Counted from the first letter of the stretch, positions 41,269-51,325 are shown. The stretch is DNA of 64,000 bases from Confluentibacter flavum (GCF_002843175.1 NZ_PJEO01000033.1:1-64000), one strand, 5' to 3'. The notes: generated from the letters alone by a model not told the origin. Program-made: numbers and translations.

Positions 41269-43860
41269 TTAAAGTGGGATAATGGGTAGGTAAACAATAA
41301 ATTCTGCTCCAAGTCCAACTGAACCTTTAGCAAAAATATACCCGTTGTGGTTTTCAACAATTTTTTTACAAATTGCTAAACCAATACCATTGCCAGTATA
41401 TTCTGTTTTTTGATGTAACCGTTGAAAGACTTCAAAGATTTTATTTGTATGCTGGAAATCAAAACCAATACCATTATCGACGAAAGAAATTTTATAATAC
41501 TGTTTTATTGATTTTTCTATATGTTCTGATATCTGAGAAGCCGAAATTTTTTCGCAGCGTATTTGTATTATTGGGATTTGGTTAATATTCCTGTATTTCA
41601 GGGCATTCGATATGAGATTTGTAAACAACTGCTCCATTTGAAATAATACACCATTTATTTGAGGTAATTTATCTGAAACAATTTCGGCATGGCAATCATT
41701 AATACTCGTGGTTAAATCTTCTTTAATTTTATCTAATACCTGGTTTAAATCTATTTCTTCAAAACCTCTTCTACTATTCTCAAGTCTGGAATAAGCCAAT
41801 AAATTTTGAATAAGTGATTGCATACGGTTAACCCCACTAATCACTTTACTAAAATATTCTTGGCTCTTAGTAGAAAGATGATTGTTTTCAGTATCCTTTA
41901 TTCTTAAAGCAAATAGTTCTATTTTACGCAAGGGCTCTTGTAAATCATGGCTTGCTATACGATTAAAAGATTCTAGTTCAGCATTGCTTTTTTTAAGTTC
42001 AAGATTGCTTTTTAACAATTTTTTTTCAGCTTCTATAGTTTGTGTAACATCTTGTACAACACCTATTATAACATCCGTGGTTAAAAATTGCACTCTGGTT
42101 TTAAAATGTTTAACTAGACCATATTTAGAAATAATCCTGAAAACATGTTCAATATCATTTAATTCGTTTATCGCTATTTTTGTATTTTTATCATACTCAT
42201 CCAAATCCTGTTTATGTATAAATCCCCTATACATCTCATATGTGAGTTTAATTTCTTTTGGGTCATAGTCTAACATTCGATAAAGATTGTCTGAAAAATC
42301 ACAAACACCAGTATCTAAATACCATAAAAAACTACCAGTTTTTGCAATTCGCTCTGCATCTGTTAAAATTGAATTCTGGATAATGAGTTCTTCATTTAAC
42401 TTTATCACTTCATTCGCTTTTTCCTTCTCTTCTGTTATATCTCTAGTGGTAACAGTAACACCATCGCCCAATTTAATGGCTGTATAACGATACCATTTTA
42501 CGGTACCATTATTATGGTAAGGCATTTCATAACGTCCAGGTTTATCACTTTCCACGGCATTGACCAAATGTGTAAAAACTTCAGATTTGAAAATGTCTGG
42601 GTAGATTTCAGATATTTTTTTGTTTTTGATGTTCTCTGGCATACCTAGATTAATTGTAATTGCCTCTTCATTGATAAATAAAATTTCAAAATCTATTATA
42701 CTGCCATCTTCGGCCCTGATGCTTTTAAAATGAATGACTATATGCAGTATACTTTTAAAAATATTGGTTAGTAATGCCCGGCTATCCAATAATTCTAAAT
42801 TTTGATTCTCTAATTGTTTTTTAAATAGTAACTCTGCCTCTTTAGCTTCTTCTTCGGCTGTGGAATTACGGGACGTCACCAAAATCCCATTGCCCAAGGG
42901 AATAACAACTGAATGAAACCACATTTTTTTATCTTCAACACTAATCTGTCTGTCAAAAAAAATTTTACTGTGTTCTCTATAAGATTGAAACAGTTCTTCT
43001 AATTCACCATCACGCTTATGAAAAGGATGTACATTAGAGACTGGTTTATCCATAATGTCGTTTGGTTCAAGATTTAGATAGTCACGGACACAATCGTTAG
43101 CATATACAATTTTAAAATCTATTAGTTCATTATTGTGGTATATGGGCTCATAATAGTTTACAATATTATCGGTAGTTGTTAGTACGCTTTTTAAGAAAGC
43201 CTCAGATTTTTTAATCTTTAATTTGTTACTATAAATTCCAAAAAAAGAAATAACAAATACAGTTAGTGCAAAAAAAGCCATGACCAATAACATGGTAGGC
43301 GTTAAAGATTTATGAAAAGAATAATCAGCTTTTCTTGTATTCATCAAACGCTCTTCGTCTGCTAGCATTCTGTTTGTAATACTTCGTATGTTGTTTGTTG
43401 TTGTTTTAATTTTAGCTCTTTGCAATTGACACGCTTGCAATTCTTCTGGAGTATTTATATCATTAACAAGGTTAAGGCTTATTAATTGGTCATACAATGT
43501 AATCATCAAACCTTGTAATGGCTTTAATCGCGCTTTATGCAATTCATTATCATTAGTAAGAATTTTTAAGGTATCAAGTATTTTTACTCCTTGTAATTTA
43601 TAAGTTTCAAAAGCCTTATTAAAAGGTTTATTTTTTAATAGATTTTCCCTAAATTCTTCAGATTCCACTTTGGAGTAATGGTTGGTTAAGTCGCCAATCG
43701 CATTATACACGTGCAGTGTATGTACAACCATTTCAGCAGATTTCTGCGTAAGCATGACCTGTCTATATGCCATACTTGTAGTAAACAAAAGCAATGCTAT
43801 TGCACTAATCAATAATATGATATAGGTTTTAGTAGAGGTATAAACACGCTTAAACTCCAT
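41269..43860 (-). CDS. Sensor histidine kinase with CHASE3 and three PAS domains
   Basis: An 863-residue membrane kinase. Membrane helices at about 13-33 and 187-209 enclose a helical periplasmic CHASE3 domain (ending LADEERLMNTRKADY). Three PAS domains follow (about 222-340, 362-476, 500-612), then a DHp domain with His638 in SHDLQEPLRK, and an ATPase domain with N box NALKYRN and G box DNGIGFD and GNGIGLAICKKI. The signal it senses is not readable. It forms a pair with the receiver gene directly upstream (43871), 10 bases away. Confidence 0.93.
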   Translation of the reverse strand: MEFKRVYTSTKTYIILLISAIALLLFTTSMAYRQVMLTQKSAEMVVHTLHVYNAIGDLTNHYSKVESEEFRENLLKNKPFNKAFETYKLQGVKILDTLKILTNDNELHKARLKPLQGLMITLYDQLISLNLVNDINTPEELQACQLQRAKIKTTTNNIRSITNRMLADEERLMNTRKADYSFHKSLTPTMLLVMAFFALTVFVISFFGIYSNKLKIKKSEAFLKSVLTTTDNIVNYYEPIYHNNELIDFKIVYANDCVRDYLNLEPNDIMDKPVSNVHPFHKRDGELEELFQSYREHSKIFFDRQISVEDKKMWFHSVVIPLGNGILVTSRNSTAEEEAKEAELLFKKQLENQNLELLDSRALLTNIFKSILHIVIHFKSIRAEDGSIIDFEILFINEEAITINLGMPENIKNKKISEIYPDIFKSEVFTHLVNAVESDKPGRYEMPYHNNGTVKWYRYTAIKLGDGVTVTTRDITEEKEKANEVIKLNEELIIQNSILTDAERIAKTGSFLWYLDTGVCDFSDNLYRMLDYDPKEIKLTYEMYRGFIHKQDLDEYDKNTKIAINELNDIEHVFRIISKYGLVKHFKTRVQFLTTDVIIGVVQDVTQTIEAEKKLLKSNLELKKSNAELESFNRIASHDLQEPLRKIELFALRIKDTENNHLSTKSQEYFSKVISGVNRMQSLIQNLLAYSRLENSRRGFEEIDLNQVLDKIKEDLTTSINDCHAEIVSDKLPQINGVLFQMEQLFTNLISNALKYRNINQIPIIQIRCEKISASQISEHIEKSIKQYYKISFVDNGIGFDFQHTNKIFEVFQRLHQKTEYTGNGIGLAICKKIVENHNGYIFAKGSVGLGAEFIVYLPIIPL

Positions 43861-43870
43861 GATTCATAAT

Positions 43871-44329
43871 TTAAATACGAAATAGAAAAGTATCTTTATT
43901 TAAATTAGAGATATGGTCCTGCCAATTGAGATTAAGAACCTTTTCTACTACTTTCCGTAACTTTGAATAGCAGTTGGGTTTACTTATATACAAATTGGCA
44001 CCATTTAAAAATGCATCACTAATATCTTTGTCTGAGGACGAAGTAGAATATATGGCGATGGGTAAATCTTTTAATTTTGGATGGTTTCGAATTTCACTTA
44101 AGCATTGCATGCCGTTCTTTACAGGCATATTAAGATCCAGGAATATTAAATTTGGAAGTTCGGCATGCGGTTGAAAAAGATAATCCAGCAATTCTTGGCC
44201 ATGTTTAAAAAGCAATAATTTGGTTTGTATGGATATTTCTTCTAAAGCTTCAGTAAATAACATTCTATCATCTTCATCGTCGTCGACTAAAATTAGGTTA
44301 AACATGTTATCTCTCATATTCTGTTTCAT
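43871..44329 (-). CDS. Single-domain response regulator
   Basis: A receiver of about 152 residues with LVDDDEDD acidic pocket, Asp65 phospho-acceptor in LIFLDLNMPVKNG, Ser in IAIYSTSSSD and Lys in LYISKPNC. The start is not certain: in-frame ATGs at 44350, 44329 and 44305 are possible; the last is closest to the receiver fold. It lies upstream of and 10 bases from the CHASE3 kinase gene, so the kinase most likely phosphorylates it. It closely resembles the other receiver at 40347. Confidence 0.92.
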   Translation of the reverse strand: MKQNMRDNMFNLILVDDDEDDRMLFTEALEEISIQTKLLLFKHGQELLDYLFQPHAELPNLIFLDLNMPVKNGMQCLSEIRNHPKLKDLPIAIYSTSSSDKDISDAFLNGANLYISKPNCYSKLRKVVEKVLNLNWQDHISNLNKDTFLFRI

Positions 44330-44593
44330 GTTAAAATATTTTACTTTCAATAAAGATGAAAAACATTTATTAACAGTGAGATTTTTAAACCAAACAGATA
44401 AATAGTTTTGAGAGGATTGGAATATAACATGTATATATTTAGAATACGTAAAATATAGTACAAGCTATAATTCAATTCATCTTATATGATTCAAAATTAT
44501 ACTATTTTTCTTCAGAATAAAACAATATTATTAAAAAAATAATATGAATTTTATTTTGGTCCTAAATCAGACAAATGTAAAAGCTTGGTGATT

Positions 44594-44944
44594 TTAATGC
44601 GATGAGTCATTTTCATTAATATTTTCGTCATTCGTAATATTGGCTTTGGGTATTTCATTAAAGAATTCTGAAATATCCATATCTGCAGTAGGTCCATAAG
44701 CCATTAAAAAAGTGCCTTTTTCGTCCTTACTTGTACTAATAATATATAAAATTGACATATCGGAAGGATCGCTCATACCCTCATACCTGTGTTCTGCAAC
44801 AATGAGAATATCTTGGGGAAAGTACTCCTCCTTTGTTTCACTATTAATGAGTTTATTGTTTTTAAAATAAAAGTTAGATGTATAACCTTTATCTTGATAG
44901 ACCTTAATATAGTCCTTTTCGTGTTTTGCATATTTATTGTCCAT
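44594..44944 (-). CDS. Conserved small protein, unknown function
   Basis: A 116-residue protein with the words DKGYTSNFYFKNNKL, EHRYEGMSDPSDMSILYIIST and GTFLMAYGPTADMD. The segment RYEGMxDPxDxSxLYxI belongs to a flavobacterial family that databases sometimes label phosphoribosylpyrophosphate synthetase, but the size and absence of a PRPP loop make that name wrong. No signal peptide or membrane segment. Function is not known. It stands alone. Confidence 0.7.
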   Translation of the reverse strand: MDNKYAKHEKDYIKVYQDKGYTSNFYFKNNKLINSETKEEYFPQDILIVAEHRYEGMSDPSDMSILYIISTSKDEKGTFLMAYGPTADMDISEFFNEIPKANITNDENINENDSSH

Positions 44945-45361
44945 TCCTTAACTCTTTTTAAATTTAATAGGAACATAAGATTTTGTATCCTGCTTAACAA
45001 AAATGAGGCAAAAAGGAAATTAATAATGACTCAATAAAATTCTATTTTAACGCTATCGGTCTTTAATTAAAAATATTTATGTGAATTTTAAAGCCATGTT
45101 ATCTCTAGATACTTATACTATTTCTTTCAACTTCTAGAAGACTGAATTTACAATGTTCCATTGTGGAATTTATTGGTTTATATAATCAACTTTATTACAT
45201 TAAGAAATTATTGTTTTGCGTTAATTGTAACGCATGCGAATAAGTAATTTTAATTAGTTGAAATATTGAGCAGAATTCAGGAAAAAGACAGTATATGAGC
45301 TAAAAAAGAAAAATGGATTTGTTGTAAAGGCAGTATTAGCTTTTATTTTGTTGGTTGGTTG

Positions 45362-45399
45362 AATGCCCCTAATGTTAAAACATGAGGGGCATTTTTTAA
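45362..45399 (+). terminator. Orphan intrinsic terminator
   Basis: AATGCCCCT (45362-45370) pairs with AGGGGCATT (45385-45393), and an inner ATGTT/AACAT extends the stem; six T follow. It ends a plus-strand transcript for which no gene is visible. Confidence 0.8.
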
Positions 45400-45435
45400 T
45401 GTGAATTGGAGTTAACATTTATTTCGAAATCCTAC

Positions 45436-45478
45436 CAAACAAAAAAAGTTGGCACAGGATGCCAACTTTTTTTGTTTG
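45436..45478 (-). terminator. Intrinsic terminator after the SYLF-domain gene
   Basis: CAAACAAAAAAAGTTGGCA (45436-45454) pairs perfectly with TGCCAACTTTTTTTGTTTG (45460-45478), loop of five. It lies 12 bases beyond the stop of the minus-strand gene. Confidence 0.93.
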
Positions 45479-45489
45479 AATAAATTTTA

Positions 45490-46023
45490 TTATTTAAATG
45501 GGTGATATTCGAACTTCTGGCCGCCTACAGAAGCATCAGCCATAAGGCCAGCTTTAGGCATAGCAAAAATCACTACACCATCGTCATAATTGGCCTCTGC
45601 AGCTTTTCCTTCATCTAAAATAACAGCCGAAGCTTCCGCCGAAAATTCAAAATTCCCTTCCTTAAATTTAGCCAGGGCAGCATCGGTTTCAAAAAAGATG
45701 ACTTGTGTAACAGCTTGTCCACCTGCTTGAAGCCCAATATTCAATTTTTTCATTCCTGTCATTCCTACTGGTTTTCCGTTTTCATAAAGAACACCATTAC
45801 CACTCGCGCCTCCAACAATTAATCCGCCCTTTCCAACGTTCGGAAAAATAGCATACCCAGAAGCAGTATCGAAGAATTTTTCCAATCCAGAATCTTTGGC
45901 AATAAGCGTGTCCTTGGCTCGGTCCGCATCTTTTAATATTTCATTGTCTTTATCAGTTTGAGCTAATGCACCAAAGCTTATAAATAGCAAACAAACCAAT
46001 ATCATTTTTTCTAGTGTTTTCAT
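45490..46023 (-). CDS. SYLF-domain (Ysc84-like) lipid-binding secreted protein
   Basis: A 177-residue protein with a signal peptide ending ALAQ (1-22). The mature part is the SYLF/YSC84 domain: FFDTASGYAIFPNVGKGGLIVGGASGNGVLYENGKPVGM (key words GYAIFPNVGKGGLIVGGA), then LNIGLQAGGQAVTQVIFF and PKAGLMADASVGGQKF. Family members bind phosphoinositides or other lipids; bacterial forms are periplasmic and of unclear role. Single gene with its own terminator. Confidence 0.93.
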   Translation of the reverse strand: MKTLEKMILVCLLFISFGALAQTDKDNEILKDADRAKDTLIAKDSGLEKFFDTASGYAIFPNVGKGGLIVGGASGNGVLYENGKPVGMTGMKKLNIGLQAGGQAVTQVIFFETDAALAKFKEGNFEFSAEASAVILDEGKAAEANYDDGVVIFAMPKAGLMADASVGGQKFEYHPFK

Positions 46024-46515
46024 AAATATTATTTTTTAAATTAAAGTTTATGATTCAAATCTAGGGGAATGCTTTTTACATCTGTAACTCTATTACATTG
46101 ATTATTAGCTCAAAAAATGAATAAGATTCAAAAAGAGACTAGCTTCTTAGAATGAAAAGTAGCTCTAATTATAATAGGCACACAAAGGCATTCAGTTTAG
46201 TATGGTATTAACTTTCAACAAGTAGTTACAAAGCATCGGAAATTATAATATTATAAAGCTTTATTTAACGAATTTCCAATTAATTCAATCAACTTCGTCG
46301 TTTTTCATCTAATTTTAAGGAGAATCCAAAGTCTAAACAAAATCATAGAGTTTTAAACCAATCTTCTGATTTTTAAAATTTCACATCTGACTTAATTGAT
46401 TTTTAAAAATATTTAAACTTAAAGGTGTAATATTTACACTTTATTCAATATATTTATTAATTGAATTTTTTACCAACTAAATTCAGAATACAACTAAATC
46501 AAAATACAACTAAAA
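46024..46515. promoter_or_regulatory. Region before the polysaccharide operon
   Basis: 492 bases with no gene. Repeat copy 3 lies at 46207-46252. A palindrome GTGTAA-TAT-TTACAC (46425-46439) lies 77 bases before the GH95 start codon and is a candidate operator for the operon. No clear -7/-33 pair was found; a TATTAATTG-like stretch near 46455 is only weakly similar. Confidence 0.45.
46207..46252 (+). repeat. Direct repeat, copy 3
   Basis: ATTAACTTTCAACAAGTAGT followed by TACAAAGCATCGGAAATTAT matches the sequence behind tRNA-Lys (22315-22360) with about five changes in 46 bases. The right arm of the terminator hairpin is lost. No tRNA remnant precedes it. Confidence 0.62.
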
Positions 46516-48981
46516 ATGAAAAAAAATCTAATTCCCCTTTTATTTCTCATAGGAATTTCAATATCAGGATTTGCTCAAGATACAAAAGCCATGAAATTAT
46601 GGTATAATGCACCTTCTGGAAAAGTATGGGAAAATGCGTTGCCTATTGGAAATGGTTTTCAGGCAGCTATGGTTTATGGCAATGTAGAAAAAGAAATTTT
46701 CCAGTTAAATGAACATACTGTATGGAGCGGAAGCCCAAACCGAAATGATAATCCGAATGCTTTGGGAGCTCTTGATAGTGTTAGAAAGCTCATTTTTGAA
46801 GGGGAATATAAAGCCGCTGAGAATATGGCTAACCAAAGAATTATCACTAAAAAATCGCACGGACAAATGTTCCAGCCAGTTGGAAATTTAGAACTGACTT
46901 TTACTGGTCATGAGAATTATTCTAATTATTATCGGGAATTGGATATTGAACATGCTACCTCAAAAACCAGTTACACCGTTGATGGTGTAACCTATACCCG
47001 AGAGGCTTTTACGTCTTTTCCAGACCGAGTGATGATTATTCGTCTTTCTACAGATAAACCCGGGACATTATCTTTTTCAGCAGCACTAACAACCCAACAT
47101 GTCAAACAGCAAATTAAAGTTAATGGCAACAATGAATTGTCGCTCTGGGGCACGACTAGCGACCATGAAGGTATTGAAGGGAAAGTAGAGTTTAACGCCC
47201 TAAGCAGAATAAAAACTGATGGAGGGAATATGACACCTACTGATAATTCAGTAGATATTAAGAATGCAAATTCCGTAACCATATTTGTGTCCATTGCATC
47301 CAACTTCAATAATTATAACGACATAAGTGGTGATGAAAACCAACGTGCAAAAGACTACCTGGATAAAGCATTCAATAAGAATTTTGAAGACATGAAAGCG
47401 GCACACATAAAAGCATACCAAAAGTATTTTAATAGGGTAACTCTAGATTTAGGTTCTACCGAAGCAAGTAAATTACCAACCAATGAACGACTTAATAATT
47501 TTAGAAATACCTCAGATCCTTCCTTTGTATCTTTATACTACCAATTTGGAAGATATCTTTTAATTTCCTCATCTCAACCAGGAGGGCAACCAGCTAACCT
47601 TCAAGGTATTTGGAACGGGAATATGAAACCTGCATGGGACAGCAAATACACCATCAACATCAATACGGAAATGAACTATTGGCCAGCTGAGAAAACCAAT
47701 CTTTCAGAAATGCATGAGCCCCTTTTAAAGATGATTATGGAACTTTCTGAAACTGGCAAAGAAACCGCAAAAGTCATGTATGGTGCTAATGGATGGATGG
47801 CTCACCATAATACCGATATTTGGAGGATTACCGGCCCTTTAGATGGGTCATTTTGGGGTATTTGGAACGGCGGTGGCGGTTGGTTGAGCCAACACTTATG
47901 GGAACATTATCTTTATACTGGAGATAAAACGTATTTAGAATCTGCATATTCTGCCATTAAAGGAGCTGCGGAGTTTTATGCTGATTTCCTTGTGGAACAC
48001 CCAACATACAAATGGCTGGTAGTTGCCCCTGGGAATTCACCAGAAAATGCGCCAAAAGAACATCAAGGTGCTTCCATAACTGCAGGTTCCACAATGGATA
48101 ATCAAATTGTTTTCGATGTCTTTAGCGCCACCATTAATGCTGCAGAAATACTTGGTAAAGACAAAGCATTTGTTGAAAAGTTAAAAAATATGAAAAAGAG
48201 ATTGCCTCCAATGCATATTGGTAAACACAATCAAATTCAAGAATGGCTTGACGATGTTGACGATCCTAACGATAACCACCGTCATATTTCACACTTATAC
48301 GGGTTGTATCCATCCAATCAAATATCACCTTACAGCAATCCAAAACTTTTTGCTGCAGCAAAAAACACGCTTTTACACAGAGGTGATGTGTCTACTGGCT
48401 GGAGTATGGGTTGGAAAGTGAATTGGTGGGCAAAAATGCAAGATGGTAACCACGCCTATAAATTAATTCAAAACCAATTAATGCCACTTGGAACCGTACG
48501 TGGTGGTGGTGGTACTTACAATAACCTTTTCGATGCGCATCCACCCTTCCAAATTGATGGTAATTTTGGTTGTACATCAGGTATTACTGAAATGATCATG
48601 CAAAGTTCTGATGGAGCCGTTCATTTATTACCTGCTTTACCAGACAATTTTGATAAAGGTACTGTTGGTGGTTTGCTTACCAGAGGTGGTTTTGAAATCA
48701 CCAATATGGTTTGGGAAAACAGCAAATTGGTTTCGGTTGAAATTAAATCAAACTTAGGTGGTAATCTTCGTTTAAGAACACCTAACGAAATAAAATCAAA
48801 AGCTGGTAAAAAGATTAAAAAGGCATCAGGTGAAAATCCGAATGGCTTTTTTATGGTTAATGATATTGCTACTCCAATTATATCGGAAGCATCCACAATT
48901 GAACCATTAGAATTAAAGCCAACATATTTATATGATTTACCTACCAAAAAAGGCAAATCATACACGTTTGTTGTGAAATAA
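46516..48981 (+). CDS. GH95 family glycosidase (alpha-L-fucosidase/alpha-L-galactosidase)
   Basis: An 821-residue secreted enzyme (signal peptide 1-20, GFAQ). N-terminal beta-sandwich (25-270, LWYNAPSGKVWENALPIGNG) and an alpha/alpha barrel with the catalytic residues of GH95 at NINTEMNYW (Asn381, Asn383), SPE (Glu510, acid) and PPFQIDGNFG (Asp681). GH95 removes alpha-1,2-linked L-fucose or L-galactose by inversion. In Bacteroides the L-galactosidase type acts on complex arabinoxylans; sequence alone does not decide. First gene of the operon; candidate operator palindrome upstream at 46425. Confidence 0.93.
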   Translation: MKKNLIPLLFLIGISISGFAQDTKAMKLWYNAPSGKVWENALPIGNGFQAAMVYGNVEKEIFQLNEHTVWSGSPNRNDNPNALGALDSVRKLIFEGEYKAAENMANQRIITKKSHGQMFQPVGNLELTFTGHENYSNYYRELDIEHATSKTSYTVDGVTYTREAFTSFPDRVMIIRLSTDKPGTLSFSAALTTQHVKQQIKVNGNNELSLWGTTSDHEGIEGKVEFNALSRIKTDGGNMTPTDNSVDIKNANSVTIFVSIASNFNNYNDISGDENQRAKDYLDKAFNKNFEDMKAAHIKAYQKYFNRVTLDLGSTEASKLPTNERLNNFRNTSDPSFVSLYYQFGRYLLISSSQPGGQPANLQGIWNGNMKPAWDSKYTININTEMNYWPAEKTNLSEMHEPLLKMIMELSETGKETAKVMYGANGWMAHHNTDIWRITGPLDGSFWGIWNGGGGWLSQHLWEHYLYTGDKTYLESAYSAIKGAAEFYADFLVEHPTYKWLVVAPGNSPENAPKEHQGASITAGSTMDNQIVFDVFSATINAAEILGKDKAFVEKLKNMKKRLPPMHIGKHNQIQEWLDDVDDPNDNHRHISHLYGLYPSNQISPYSNPKLFAAAKNTLLHRGDVSTGWSMGWKVNWWAKMQDGNHAYKLIQNQLMPLGTVRGGGGTYNNLFDAHPPFQIDGNFGCTSGITEMIMQSSDGAVHLLPALPDNFDKGTVGGLLTRGGFEITNMVWENSKLVSVEIKSNLGGNLRLRTPNEIKSKAGKKIKKASGENPNGFFMVNDIATPIISEASTIEPLELKPTYLYDLPTKKGKSYTFVVK

Positions 48982-49009
48982 AAAACAATTAAATTAAAAT
49001 TACAACTAT

Positions 49010-51325
49010 ATGCAATTTCAATATTCAAACAAATCAATTTCATTTCTGCCTAAACATTTAATCCATTTGTTTTGCTTTCTTATTTCTTATGCTGCTTTGG
49101 CACAAATGCAGGCTTTTAAATTCCAAGATGTTAGGATAACTGATGGTCCTTTTAAAAATGCCCAAGACATTGATTTAAAATACATTCTTGATATGGAACC
49201 TGACAGGCTTTTAGCTCCCTATTTAATAGATGCTGGGTTACCAATAAAGGATGAAAGATATGGCAACTGGGAAAGCATTGGTCTTGATGGCCACATAGCT
49301 GGGCATTATTTATCGGCTCTAGCTATGTTGTATGCTTCCACTGATAATCAAGAGTTAAAAACCCGTTTGGATTATATGTTATCGGAATTGGAACGCTGTC
49401 AGAATAAAAATGGTAATGGCTATGTTGGTGGTATTCCGCAAGGCAAAATATTTTGGGAACGCATCCATAAAGGTGATATAGATGGTAGCGGTTTTGGTTT
49501 AAATAATACGTGGGTACCTCTTTATAATATTCATAAATTATTTGCAGGCCTAATTGATACTTATCACTATACTGATAATGAAAAGGCCAAAACCATCGTG
49601 ATAAAATTAGGTGATTGGTTTATGGATTTGATTGAACCACTTTCAGATGAACAAATTCAAAACATTTTAAAGACGGAACATGGTGGTATTAATGAATCTT
49701 TTGCCGATTTATATATTATTACAAAAGATGAAAAATACTTAGACACGGCTAAAAAACTAACACATAAAAATTTCTTAAATCCATTATTACAGAAAGAAGA
49801 CAAGTTAACGGGTATGCATGCCAATACCCAAATACCAAAAGTTATTGGGTATGAAAAGGTGGCTTCTCTAACTAATGATGAGGAATTATCTGAAGCTGTG
49901 AAGTATTTCTGGAATAATGTAACTCACACCCGAAGCGTAGCTTTTGGTGGAAATAGCGTGGGTGAACATTTCAACCCTGTTGATGATTTTAGTGGTATGG
50001 TAAAATCGAACGAAGGCCCAGAAACATGTAATTCATACAACATGTTGCGGTTAAGTAAAGCCCTCTTTTTTAATAATAATGATGTGTCTTATTTAGATTT
50101 TTACGAGCGTACGCTGTACAATCATATTTTGTCTAGTCAACATCCAGAAAAAGGCGGTTTTGTGTATTTTACACCCATACGTCCTAACCACTACCGAGTA
50201 TATTCCCAACCTGAAACTAGTATGTGGTGTTGCGTGGGTTCTGGTTTAGAAAACCATACTAAATATGGAGAACTCATTTACAGTCATAGCAATAGCGACG
50301 TGTTTGTAAATCTTTTTATTCCGTCTACGTTAAATTGGAAAGAAAAAGGGATTGAGTTAACTCAAAACACCCAATTCCCTTATGAAAATCAGTCGGAAAT
50401 AGTCTTAAAACTCAAAAAGAAACAAACATTTGCTTTAAATATAAGACAACCTAAATGGGCAGAAGATTTTGAAGTTTTAATAAATGGAAAGGTTCAAAAA
50501 ATACAAACGAACCCATCTAGTTACATCAACATCAAAAGAAAATGGAAATCTGGAGACAATATTACTATCAAATTTAAAACGGCAACACATTTAGAAAATT
50601 TACCCGATGGTTCCAATTGGGTTGCGTTTGTTGATGGCCCCATCGTTTTGGCCGCTAAAACGTCAACCGAAGATTTAGATGGTTTATTTGCAGACGATAG
50701 CCGTATGGGGCATGCGACCCACGGCAAATACATCCCATTAGATCAAGCATATGCTTTGGTTGGCAACAAAGACACTTATCTTTCTAAAATCAAAGATATT
50801 GGAAAAGGTCGTTTCAGTTTAGATTCATTAGAACTTCAACCATTTTTTGAAGTACACGATGCGCGCTACCAAATGTATTTTCAAACGTATAGTCAAGAAG
50901 AATACAAAGAAAAACAAGCCTTATTAAAACAGCAGGAAATCAACGCCGCGGCTCTTGAAGCCAAAACAGTTGACAAAGTAAACTGTGGTGAACAACAACC
51001 TGAAGTAGGCCATTTATATAAGGGAGAAAAAAGCAACTCTGGATTTAGTGATGATAAATTTTGGAGAAGTACTCGCGGGTATATGTCCTACCAACTTTCT
51101 AATAAAAATCTACAAGGTAAATTTTTAGACATTATAGTATTGGATGAACTAAAATTAGATAATGTTGACATTTCCATTAATGAAAAACCTGCTAAGATAA
51201 TTTCAACAAAAGACAAAACCATTAGAATAAATGTAAGTGATATGGAAGTAATTGATGTAAAAATAACTTCTGTGGACGGCAAACCAACTCCTAGGTTTTA
51301 TGAATTAAGAATTTTGAAAGAGTAA
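49010..51325 (+). CDS. GH127/GH146-type beta-L-arabinofuranosidase
   Basis: A 771-residue secreted enzyme of the DUF1680 superfamily. Signal peptide about 1-31. The catalytic domain has Glu338 and Cys340 (GPETC) and Cys407-Cys408 (WCCVGSG), the zinc-Cys3Glu centre and cysteine nucleophile of this group; HYLSALAMLYAS and GNGYVGGIPQG form the barrel entrance. The WCCVGSGLENHTKYGE segment and the added C-terminal domain fit GH146-type members. They cleave terminal beta-L-arabinofuranose. It overlaps the next gene by one base (TAATG). A second, shorter paralogue lies at 57625. Confidence 0.92.
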   Translation: MQFQYSNKSISFLPKHLIHLFCFLISYAALAQMQAFKFQDVRITDGPFKNAQDIDLKYILDMEPDRLLAPYLIDAGLPIKDERYGNWESIGLDGHIAGHYLSALAMLYASTDNQELKTRLDYMLSELERCQNKNGNGYVGGIPQGKIFWERIHKGDIDGSGFGLNNTWVPLYNIHKLFAGLIDTYHYTDNEKAKTIVIKLGDWFMDLIEPLSDEQIQNILKTEHGGINESFADLYIITKDEKYLDTAKKLTHKNFLNPLLQKEDKLTGMHANTQIPKVIGYEKVASLTNDEELSEAVKYFWNNVTHTRSVAFGGNSVGEHFNPVDDFSGMVKSNEGPETCNSYNMLRLSKALFFNNNDVSYLDFYERTLYNHILSSQHPEKGGFVYFTPIRPNHYRVYSQPETSMWCCVGSGLENHTKYGELIYSHSNSDVFVNLFIPSTLNWKEKGIELTQNTQFPYENQSEIVLKLKKKQTFALNIRQPKWAEDFEVLINGKVQKIQTNPSSYINIKRKWKSGDNITIKFKTATHLENLPDGSNWVAFVDGPIVLAAKTSTEDLDGLFADDSRMGHATHGKYIPLDQAYALVGNKDTYLSKIKDIGKGRFSLDSLELQPFFEVHDARYQMYFQTYSQEEYKEKQALLKQQEINAAALEAKTVDKVNCGEQQPEVGHLYKGEKSNSGFSDDKFWRSTRGYMSYQLSNKNLQGKFLDIIVLDELKLDNVDISINEKPAKIISTKDKTIRINVSDMEVIDVKITSVDGKPTPRFYELRILKE

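Larger units (their letters stand above)
44945..45489. other. Intergenic region with an inverted repeat and an orphan terminator
   Basis: No protein gene is seen. TGCGTTA-ATTG-TAACGCA (45217-45234) is a perfect 7-bp inverted repeat. A plus-strand terminator follows at 45362, with no gene before it. The frame ending at 45362 reads as a short basic-plus-hydrophobic peptide (ELKKKNGFVVKAVLAFILLVG) but has no start codon. Confidence 0.5.

Noticed and set aside
44773-45000. 75-codon minus-strand frame overlapping the small gene at 44594
   Set aside because: It is a shifted reading of the real gene and has no conserved words of its own.
45270-45362. Possible short membrane peptide ending LAFILLVG
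   Set aside because: Its frame is closed by a TGA at 45267 and has no ATG, GTG or early TTG start, so it is probably not translated.
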